Shown in pieces: positions 54,705 to 64,000 of a stretch of DNA of 64,000 nt. Position numbers and translations under genes: made by a program. The first letter of the stretch is position 1. The number at the start of each line of letters is the position of its first letter. The stretch comes from Sebastes aleutianus (taxonomy: Eukaryota > Chordata > Actinopteri > Perciformes > Sebastidae). The notes under the pieces were generated by a model that saw only the letters and a program-made list of their open reading frames with translations, did no database searches and was not told the DNA's origin. Location: NCBI GenBank assembly GCA_916700875.1, contig CAKAKS010000062.1, forward strand, positions 9,369,873 to 9,433,872, given 5' to 3'.

Positions 54705-54949
54705 TCATCCATGACCAATGCAGGATTTTGTTCAATCTGCCTCTGCCTTGGAGATAGTAGGTAGATATAGGTAGTAATAGATTACATTTAACATTTAAGA
54801 GCACGTCATCTTTATACCAGAGGTCAAAGCTACCTGCTCCTTTTCCAATTGATATGTGTGGATAACAACTGGTTCACCCTCATCATCACCATCACTGCTG
54901 CCTCTCAGGTGCAGAGTCAGGCTGTAACGTTAGCAACCATCCAAGTGTG

Positions 54950-55390
54950 ACCACTTAGCTTAGCATGGTGTCTCACTGTCTCCCTGATTTCCCAGCGACT
55001 ACAACGTGACCATCGCCTCTACCGACTGTACAACAGTGGCTCTGTAATCTACCGAGGTTCACTTGTCTTTAGAAAATGGCTGGCTCGACGGAAAGTCACA
55101 CATTAGCTCACTCCTGACCGACTAGCATGTTAGCTTAGCACGCTAACTAGCTAGCTGACCTTACCTTCAGCAGCCTTACTGACACAACACACACTCATAC
55201 AACACAGCGCGGAGGATAGAGTAGAGGCAACAACACAAGAGCACACAGCAATAACAGAAAACAGGGTTCAACCTACGTTTCAAAGGGGAGAGCACAGGTT
55301 GTGTTCAGTGTTCAGAGAGAGACAGCAGTTCTGCTAGAGCCGGGGGTCACACACAACGGTGACAACCGGAAACACATACATACTACATCC
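54950..55390 (-). promoter_or_regulatory. Presumed mief1 first exon and promoter
   Basis: On the minus strand a good donor (GCTGAAG/GTAAGG) occurs at about 55175. Upstream is a GC-richer stretch with ETS-like CCGGA motifs at about 55327-55392. Consistent with a TATA-less housekeeping promoter; no transcript evidence is available. Confidence 0.4.
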
Positions 55391-58300
55391 GGGTCAGGAT
55401 CACTTTTTATTTATTTTATTTCAAAATTTCAGTATACATAATAATATCAGAAAACATTAAACACATTTACATACAAAAGAAGCATAGCGAAAACATAAAC
55501 AAAGAGCTATGATAAACATAAAAGGACATGAAATGAAACAAAACCAACATAAAATTTTAAAAAAACACACAATAAAAATAAATAAATAAGTAGATAATAA
55601 TAATAAAAAGACCACGCAAGAGTATTATATGACAATGATTTCACTTAAAAACATTAAAGATATTGCATACATTCATTGTTTTCATTGCTTTTTTGTTTTG
55701 TGAGGAAGACATTGTTGTTGTTGTTGTTGGGTTAGTATCATTTTGTTACAATACATGTGTAAATAAATGGTCATCTCATTTTATGATTTTATTTACTTTA
55801 TTTATTATTACTTTACTTTTTTTTTTTAAGTAAGTAAGTAAAGCTTTATTTATATAGCACCTTTTAAAAAACAACGTTACAAAGTGCTTCACACACAAGA
55901 AGAAACGTCAAACAATGAAAAAAAACAAGGAAAAATTACGATATGACACACAGAAACAATGAGAAACAGATCAAATAAAAACACACAAACACACATGTGG
56001 ATGAGGCCTATAGAAAAGCTTGCCTATAGAGATGGGTTTTTAGAAGCCGCTTAAAACAGTCCAGAGATTCAGCAGCTCTAATAGATTGAGGGAGGTGATT
56101 CCAGAGAGTTGGGGCTAAGACAGAAAAGGCCCGATCACCTTTTGTTTTGCAGTTTGAGCGGGGGATGGATAAAAGGCAGAGATTAGAGGATCGAAGTGTT
56201 TGACAGGTCGAATATGGAACAAGGAGATCAGAAATATAACTGGGGGCGAGGTCATGCAGTGCCTTATATGTAATTAGCAAGATCTTAAAATTGATTCTGA
56301 ATTTTACAGGGAGCCAATGGAGGGATGCCAGAACAGGGGAGATGTGAGACTGACGGCTAGTTCTGGTTAATAGCCTGGCCGCTGCATTTTGAACCACCTG
56401 TAGACGATTTAAAGCAGATTGACTGAGGCAGCTGTAGGGATTTACAATAGTCTAGACGGGAGAATATGAAAGTGTGAATTAAAAGTTCAAGATCCGTGGA
56501 GGACAAAATGCATCTGATTTTTGCAATATTTCTTAACTGGAGAAAGCAGGTCTGGACAACGCTGGTGACATGATGGTCAAAAGTCATATTTCGGTCAAAA
56601 ATGATACCAAGATTCTTAGCTGTAGGACTGATATTTGATTGAAGTGGGCCAATAAACCGTTAACTATTAACTATTTCTATACTAATTATCTATTTGCCAC
56701 ATTTGATAGATTTTACGTAATGCATTCAGGAATTATGCAAAATCATTTTTGTGTTTCTATCATTGACTTTGTATGATGTTAGGGTTACTTCTGGTTGTTG
56801 CTATGAATCAATCAAGATAAAGCGATGGGGGGAAAAAATTACTTAGAGTGGTAATGTCTTAATGTCTTTTCAGAAAACAGATAGAGTTATCGCAGGATAA
56901 AAAAATATATATATTTCTCCTCTAAGTAGGGTGACCAGATCCCAACAAACCAAATGTGGGACAAAGTATGTTTCTGTGGGACACGTTACCAAGACTGAGA
57001 AGTAGTCTACAATTTTGATTTAATGTCTATGATTTTATTTACTTTATTTATTATTACTTTACTTTTTTTTTTTTTTTTTACTATTTCTATACTAATTATC
57101 TATTTGCCACATCTGATAGATTTTACATAATGCATTCAGGAATTATGCTAAATCATGTTTGTGTTTCTATCATTGACTTTTTATGCTATGTTGGATATTA
57201 TTCATAATCATTGTCTGGATACTTGATAGAATAGAAGGAACCAATTTCTGCATATACAAGTATACTTGCAGTATAAAAACTATTAAACTAGTAGTTTACT
57301 GAGAGTATAGTTTTGGGCCAATTTAGTCCCAAGAAGTATTAAAGTAGTACAATTACAACTAGTATACTACTAGTACATTGATTGAGTGTACTTAATACAT
57401 AAAGTTTACTTGGGAAATATATACTTGAACTTTAGTATACTTCATAAAATAAACTTGAAGTATACTACTTTTTCATATCCAAAAATTGAATTTCAGGTAC
57501 AATGAAAGCCTTTGTTACCTTGGAGAGGCGTGGTGTGTTTGGGGAGATCAACATCTTCAGAGCTTCTTACATTCTTCATGAGGTTAAAGGACAGATGCTG
57601 CTGAGCCAATTTCTGTAGTTCACTGACCTTTTATTTTTTTGGTGAAATATCAATATTCATGTTAAACATTTATTATTATCAGTATTTCTCACCCTTCATA
57701 GATATATTGCATTTATTAAGATATTGGGTCACTTTTCACCAAAAACCCGCTTTGCAAGGTGTTCGTGAATGCGTACATTGATTTGAATGTGTGTGAGCAA
57801 AACTGTGTATGGCATTCTTAATTACTGGAAAAATTTGGCCCAGAACATTTTACTTCTACACAAATTATGTACAGTCTTTATAAAATAAACTCAAAATTAT
57901 CATCTTTTCAGTTGCATCAAAGGAAAATTCTGTAATGTGAGAGTGTTGGTAGTCACCCAACTTGCTCAGGTATGCGAGAGAGACAAACTGATAAGTTGAT
58001 GTACATTGAACAATCTGGTCTGTTTGTCATTTTAAATAGTAACTTAACATCAGTCTGAAAAGCAGTGTTTCACTGCCCTCTCTGATTCAACTCTGATCAC
58101 ACAGCATCATCACTGATGGGTGTGGTTGGGTGTGATCAGAAGCATCCTTTGTTTAGTGAAACAAACTAAAAATAAATAAATAAAAAAATTAGTTTGCTTT
58201 GTTGTGCCTGTAACCACACCCAGCAGTGATGTCATAGGGTCCTGGAGTACACCTGTAAATCACTACAGCAAGGTGAGAAAATAAACCACTGGAGGTCAGC

Positions 58301-59074
58301 AAAAGATGTGTTCAGGAGATGTTGAGTTACTTTTTACATAGTTTATACACTGTAAAATGAGCATGTGAGCGTTTCATGATCCATATGACTTTCACAAAAA
58401 ACATTTAAATATAAAGACTGTGATTGAAATAAAAAAAAACATTACATTGAGGGACAATATAACAAGTTTGCTTGAATAAATGATAATACAACATTTAAGG
58501 ACTTGAACATACAGTAAGTGTTCCTTCATGTTGTCCTTACATAGTTTGAAAAATGTATCCATACACTTTATATCCTGCAACTAATTATTTTCTCAACACC
58601 ATTAATAGGTCTCAACAAAAAATGAAGATACTAAAACAATTCAAGTTGTACTACAGTATTTGTGTATTCTCACTTTGCTGTTACATTGATACTATAGTTT
58701 TAAGAAAGGAAACCAACTCTTAGTGTTAACATTTAAAGAACTGCTGATTTACGTCCTGTAACCTCAAATTGAACTTTTCTACTATGATACTTCGAGTTTG
58801 TATTGCAGTGCTTTAACACTAAATTTTCAGAAACATTTTACTTTGAAGGGTATAAGGGTTGGGTAGGATTGAGGGCATTAGGAAGATTTCTCTTGCCATC
58901 GACAATGCAGGTAGGATAATTGGTGATTATAAGACGCACAAAGTTGGATGAAAGTCCCAAAGTCTGGATTATTGAGGCATTTTATGGTTAAATCCATATT
59001 GTATATTGCTCTTTGGCCCCATTATTACAAATATATCACATCTAATGGTATGTAGACTTGTTGAGCACTTGTGA
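55391..59074. other. Intergenic DNA between mief1 and the multi-enzyme gene
   Basis: Contains the minus-strand LINE fragment (55828-56640), a local duplication (55784-57200, see findings), an inverted copy of the AAGTATACTT repeat (about 57230-57480) and AT-rich unique sequence. The final part before 59075 is the presumed 3' UTR of the minus-strand gene. No other gene was seen. Confidence 0.5.
55828..56640 (-). mobile_element. L2-type LINE fragment, minus strand
   Basis: Minus-strand frames at 56008-56397 and 56357-56587 encode the C-terminal region of a non-LTR reverse transcriptase (FIFSRLDYC, AARLLTRTSRQSHISPVL, LHWLPVKFRINFKILLITYK, LAPTLWNHLP), interrupted by a frameshift near 56390. 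The 3' end is TATAAATAAAGCTTTACTTA with a TTAC-type tail. Confidence 0.8.
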
Positions 59075-62000
59075 TCAGGGCATGTACTTCATTCCTTTCA
59101 TCCTAGGAATGATATGTAAATCTCTGACGTCATCATGCTGAAGCAGCCAACACAAGTAGCGCTCCGTCCCCATGCCCCATCCACTGGTGAGGAGTGGTTT
59201 CACTTTCCGCATGCTAATGTACCATTTGTAGGACTGCTCTGGCACTGCATGGTGCCTGAGGGCCTCCTGTACCATCTCAGGGGTGGAATGACGTTCACCG
59301 AGACCCACGGTCTCACCAAGCCCCAGGAGAAGGTCTGCAGCTTTGGCTTTGCACTGCCCAGTGCCCTCCACATAGGCCTGGTAGAAGGGAACTCCTAGAT
59401 GGTCCATCTCAGTCAGCCAAACAGCACCACCATATTTCTCTATCAAGACCCGCTCTCCTTTGCGTGTTAGCTTTCTGCCAAACTGTGGCTGGCCATCTTG
59501 TACCCACTCTAAGCAGTCAGCAGAGGGCATCATGGGAATGGCCTGGTCTAGAGGGACTCGTGGGAGTGGAGTGTTTCCATCCAGCTTACTCAGCATGGCT
59601 TTGACGTGTGTAAGGGTCCCGGCAGTGTTGATGATCATATCAGAGTGTTTCTTCAACATGGACTTGGTGAGATGAGACAAGTATCCCTCTGCTGTAGAAA
59701 TGGCCTTGTCCATGTCACCCAACAGTTCACACTCCACGTGGTAGAACTGGTTCAAGTGTGTAGCATCAGGATCTTCGCCTCTAAAGCTGGGAGATATGTA
59801 GTACGTTCCCGGCAGGTTCTCCTGGAAACGAAGGAAGTATTCAAGTACAAACTGCATTGAGTCAGCCAGGTAGATGTCCTGGCCCAGCAGGTCAACAGAA
59901 ACTGGTTCTGAGTCAGATCCCAAGCCCATTGGTGAGGAGATGGTGTCTGTGGTGAGAGGGGTTAGAGCGTAGGAGAACTGGCGGGAAGTGTGGAAATATT
60001 CCACTGTACTGTGGAAAAGAGTGTTTTGAATCTGGAACAGGTTGTGATACCACTGGCTCTTGATGGCAATTGTTGAGTGAGACTGAGGGTCTTGCCATGA
60101 ACGGGGAGCCCTGCACTGGGTTATTTTTGAGTGTATCTTTTTGAGGGCCTCAGGGTCAGCAGCTGGGCCATCCAGTGATGACACATATCCAGGGTAGCTC
60201 TCAAAGAACTCTGGTTGCAGATCAGCAGACTTAGTGCCATCTGGTGAAGGTAACAGAGGGATCAGCTTGGCATGAGCATAATCAATCTCAAAGCCCTCGA
60301 AGATCAGTGCAACGCCTCGAGCTTTCATCCCCTCTTCTAGTAGTCGGGCAACTTTAGAAGTGGCTAAGATCAGCGCCTTGTAGTCAGCTTCCTCCAGTTT
60401 GAAGATGTCGCTGGACAGTTGTTTGCGTGGCACCACAACAGTTAGTCCAGGAGTGTTTGGGTACGGTGTGAGGAAGGCAACATGCTCGCTGTCTTCCCAG
60501 ACTCTCCACTGTTGCTGCTCTCCACGTACAATACGACTGAACAGGTTATCATTGGAAGCGTCTCCAAAAAAGTCAAAGCAAGAAGGTGCATTTGGTGTTG
60601 GCAGTCCGTTTCTAATCTTGGCTTGAACCTGGGCTAGTGCCTCATCATCCCAGTGTGGGCCACTTCTTGAGGTGCAGTAGCCAGGATCGTAATTGTGGAA
60701 TTCCTCTTCATTTGCAAGATGGGGCTGCCAGTTTGGCTGTAGGCCATGAAGCGGGAGCAGTCTGATTTGTGCTGACTGATCATTGGTTGGATTGAAAACC
60801 AAGGCACAGCGCTGCACTCCCAATCGCTCACAAAGCAACCGCGACACAGCTCTTGCTCCTTGTAGCATAGCCACAAAATCAGGTGTAGCCAACTGGAAGA
60901 TGCTGCTTGCCCCACTAAGAGTTTTTCTAGTCAGAATGGTTGACCCAGGGATCCACGGGTTGGGATCCAGGTAGGCAACCAGCTCATCGGTTTCCCAGAT
61001 CACATGAGAGAAGCCCTTGAGGGGCCTGAGGACCTCTACTCGGGAAATGCCATCTACCATTGAGGCCACAAACATCACACCAGCATTTGTTTCAATGATG
61101 GCTTCACCTTTAGTGTCCACAGCAATGATTCCTGCACAGATCCCATCTAGATTTTCAGCCATCACGTCTCTACATGCCTGCCTGAGGCTACAGCCCGTGT
61201 GGTGGTAGACACTGGCTATTTTCTGTGCAACTGTGTGTCTCAGAAATACATCTCCATCTCCAGAGCAGGTAATAGCTAACTTGTCATCAGCATATATTCC
61301 TGCCCCTACTACTGCTGTATCCCCAACTCGTCCTTTCAGCTTTCCTACAACCCCACCTGTGGATGATGCAGCAGCCAACCCACTCCAACGGTCCAAGGCC
61401 ACAGCTCCAACTGTCTGTGGGTGATTGTTTTTTGAGGTATTTCCAACAGTGAGCTTTGCAGCTAACTGTCTGTGGCGCATATCAGTGTAGAAATACTCAG
61501 GCCCAACAGGTTTCTCCTTCCCCTCCAACCCTTGCAGAAACTCCTCAGCCCCATCTCCCACAATGAGTGAATGTGAGCTTTTCGCCATGACACATCTGGC
61601 TGCCTTTATGGGGTTCTTTACACTTTGCACACAAGCAACAGATCCTGACTTCATTGCATTGCCATCCACAATGGTTGCTTCCATTTCATTTTTGCCATCT
61701 TTGTTGAACACTGAGCCTTTACCTGCATTGAACAGGAAGCAGTCCTCCAGAGCTTCTACTGACTTCTGAACTGCGTCCAGACTCCTTCCACCTTGTTGAA
61801 GTACTTGGGATCCAAGGGTTAAGGCTGTCTGTAGAGCAAACTCAATAACCCCAATGACTTCGGTGTTCAGCATCATCTCCTCTCCAGCGCCACCATGGAT
61901 CACCAGAGTGTGGTCTGTGGTCATGCCAGAGGTGGAGTCAACAGCTTTTTTGCCATTGTCTGGACTCTCAGGACAGTGGTTTGTCTCTCCATTAATTTTC

Positions 62001-63970
62001 CCTGTTTGACCCTGATTCTGTAGACATTCCAGGGCTCCCATTTGGTATGCAACGGCATACCTAACAGCTAGAAGCATCACTAACTTCAGGTTTATCTTCA
62101 GGCTTTCTTGAAGCTTCTCCAGTGCCAGAGCAAAGCTCCCTTTTCCATTAAGCGCAATGCGAACCATGTCTCTCTTCCCAAGGTAGGTTACAGCCAGCTG
62201 ATCTTGGGCATAAACATTCCCTACTCCACACTCCGCGCCCTCCATCCCATCTGTACCTGTGAGGTACACAGATGGACATCCAAAGGGGTCCAGGTACTTC
62301 TTCAATGGGTTGTCAGATGGTAACGATCGGCGTAGGGCAGCTAGATGGGGACCAACTCCCTGACCACTTTTGGTGTTTCGGATGAGGCTCCTATGCTCCA
62401 AAAAAGCAACATGGAACAATCGTAGGAGGTCGGCTGTGTATTGGATTTTGTTATCTGAGCCAATGCAAGATGCCAAGGCACCTATTAACTTGTGAGAATG
62501 CATGGTGATGGAGTATGTAGGATCACATCGGCCATGTTTGTAGTGGCGCATATGGGTAGGTGTGACAAGCATGTGCTTGGCAGCGGATTCCCCAAGAGTC
62601 TGCCTCAGGGAAAGCTGCAAAGAGAAGTTGATCCAAGCATCAAACATGCCTCTCTGCCCTCTGAGAGTAGAAAATACATCAGGATAGGCGGACACATCAA
62701 AAGTGAGAACCGGATGTGTTGCTTTTAAGTCAGTGCTCAGTTTGGGGGTATTGACTCCTTGCAAGGGGAAGGTTAGGGAAGTGAGACAAACAGAATTAAC
62801 ATTGTTTACTGTGACAGACCCATTCATATGTTCAGTGTCAGTATGGACTAGGTTTAAGTCAGCACTCTCAGACAGATTGTATACATGCTCAGTCACAAGC
62901 CCAGCCACCATCCCATCCACAGCACTGTGCTCAAACACCATCCCAGCTGTGCTGTCCTTGAACACCACCAGGTTCACCACCTTTCAAAAAACAGAAAAAA
63001 CAAAGATTAGTTTATTTTTTCAGTCCATTGAATATTAGAGAGCACTGTAACCTCCGGTACTGATGCGTTCAGTCGTTGAATTTATGTATTTCTTTACTTT
63101 GACTGTTTTGAAAAATCTAAATATTTTACTAGCTTATTTTTTTTTTTTTTAAAGATTCATTTTTGGCTTTTCAATGCTTTTATTGATAGTGAGAGTTAGT
63201 AATGAAAGGGGGAGATGGAGAGATGGGATGACATGCAGCAAAGGGCCACAAGCCGGATTCGAAACCTGGGCCGCTGCAGTAAATCAACTTAAATGAGCTT
63301 TACTCTGAGAGTGTAACTGAATTACATTGTAATATACATGGCAATGTTTACTTGAACCCTTGAATAACTCGTGATAGTGTGTGTTTTGCCTAATTTGACC
63401 ACATAACTAAAAAGTAGCTGCAAATTGAAGCAGATGTTTAGGTAATGAAAATATTTCTTTCTTAGAAGCAATAGAGTTCCCAATTACCGCTACTCAGGGG
63501 CCTTTTTATGCCATGATTCTTATTGAATGCAAAGTTCAACAGTATGTTCAGTATATTCTATCCAATACCTTGTCATAGTATCTTAGACATGGACGGTCTC
63601 CTCCTCCTCCCAGCCTCACTGCATTGAGGATATCAGCCAGTTCAGAGGGTGCGTTGCAGTCTTCCAGACAGAGCGTCAGCACGGCACTCTCCATCAGCCC
63701 CAGTGATGCTGCTGCGTCCCCTCCTTGCCCCAGGATCTCTTCTCTGGTGGCAGCCCAGACTTTGCGCTCCAGAGCCGAGAGGCTGCAAATGACAGAGGGA
63801 TCGTTCTTTTTTCCTGCACTGGGTTGATCCATCACCTGAGCCAGCTGGTTGTAGATGTCAATGAACGGTCGGGCAGAAACCGGCCCACCAGTGCTGGGAC
63901 GCTCCAGTATGTCAACAGGGAACACTCCTCCAACACAGGTGACGATGGCATGGAGGCTATCTGGGTAAAC
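59075..63970 (-). CDS. Multi-enzyme fusion: carnitine acyltransferase-like, asparaginase, two HIT, AsnRS-like (3' part of gene)
   Basis: Two minus-strand exons are inside the window: 63569-63970 (134 codons) and 59075-62980 (1301 codons plus stop), joined AAG/GTG in phase 0. More exons must lie past 64000. Exon 63569-63970 plus the first 315 residues of the large exon form a choline/carnitine acyltransferase-type domain with the catalytic-His motif VFEHSAVDG (H18 of the large exon) and MFDAWINFSLQLSLRQ. Residues 356-645 are a type-2 (Ntn) asparaginase/isoaspartyl peptidase: LVIHGGAG, FNAGKGSV, nucleophile T523 in HPQTVGAVALD, then SSTGGVVGKLKGRVGD. Residues 655-790 and 801-950 are two related HIT-like domains with eroded His triads. 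Residues 960-1301 are a class II synthetase core of AsnRS type: PSFRGEDPDATHLNQFYHVE (motif 2) and SGWGMGTERYLCWLL (motif 3), with no anticodon-binding domain. No function can be assigned; the substrate is unknown. There are no frameshifts, and core catalytic residues of three domains are present. Confidence 0.85.
62981..63568. other. Intron of the multi-enzyme gene, with a SINE
   Basis: Flanked by a GTATTGG donor (63562-63568) and a T-rich acceptor ending GAAAG (62981). A SINE lies at about 63131-63285. Nothing else was seen. Confidence 0.7.
63131..63285. mobile_element. tRNA-type SINE fragment
   Basis: Carries the phrases TTTTATTGATAGTGAGAG, GGGATGACATGCAGCAAAGG and CCGGATTCGAAACCTGGGCC. 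The last is a tRNA B-box-like sequence (GATTCGAAACC). This family is very common in perch-like fish. Confidence 0.65.
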
Positions 63971-64000
63971 CTGGAGATAACAAAGCCACAGGTTACGAAT

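Noticed and set aside
59135..63038. Plus-strand frames of 62-111 codons
   Set aside because: Antisense of the long minus-strand coding exon; no motifs of their own.

Overview
The window is vertebrate nuclear DNA, almost certainly from a ray-finned (teleost, probably percomorph-type) fish. The genes have vertebrate exon/intron structure with GT-AG splice sites. Introns and intergenic DNA are full of fish-style dispersed elements: Tc1-like, piggyBac-like and hAT-like MITEs, L2-type LINE tails, tRNA-type SINEs and AT/AC/ATTT microsatellites. There are no operons, CRISPR arrays or prokaryotic features. All identifications come from reading translated exons and family motifs; no database search was run.

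Layout, left to right. (1) adsl, minus strand: its first four coding exons at 910-6594; the rest lies off the left edge. (2) A plus-strand gene at 10491-16520 encoding a protein with two AIG1/GIMAP-type GTPase domains; one intron holds a 41-bp minisatellite split by a palindromic Tc1-like element. (3) atf4, minus strand, 21610-25778, with the full stress-control leader: a 3-codon uORF1 and a 63-codon uORF2 that overlaps the main frame by 83 nt. (4) An apolipoprotein-L-type gene, minus strand, 27684-37729, 16 coding exons, with a tandemly duplicated set of phase-0 exons coding a disordered N-terminal part. (5) A cathepsin D/nothepsin-type aspartic protease, plus strand, 40461-46619, nine coding exons. 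(6) mief1 (MiD51), minus strand, 49785-52850, plus 5' UTR exons; one of these carries the conserved 70-residue LYR microprotein frame. (7) At the right edge, minus strand, the 3' part of a very unusual gene (59075-63970, continuing past the window). It joins a carnitine acyltransferase-type domain, an Ntn asparaginase, two HIT-like domains and an asparaginyl-tRNA-synthetase-like catalytic core. About 1300 codons of this sit in one uninterrupted exon.

ADSL, ATF4, MIEF1 and the APOL family lie in one region of human chromosome 22q12-q13, so most of the window looks like a conserved block. The aspartic protease, the double-GTPase gene and the multi-enzyme gene are additions relative to that block. 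The genes are separately transcribed and do not form a pathway, although adsl (purine synthesis), atf4 (amino-acid stress response) and mief1 (mitochondrial fission) are all housekeeping or stress genes.

The strongest candidate for an undescribed system is the multi-enzyme gene at the right edge. It puts an AsnRS-like core lacking an anticodon-binding domain, which resembles archaeal asparagine synthetases, on the same chain as an asparaginase with its catalytic threonine and an acyltransferase with its catalytic histidine.
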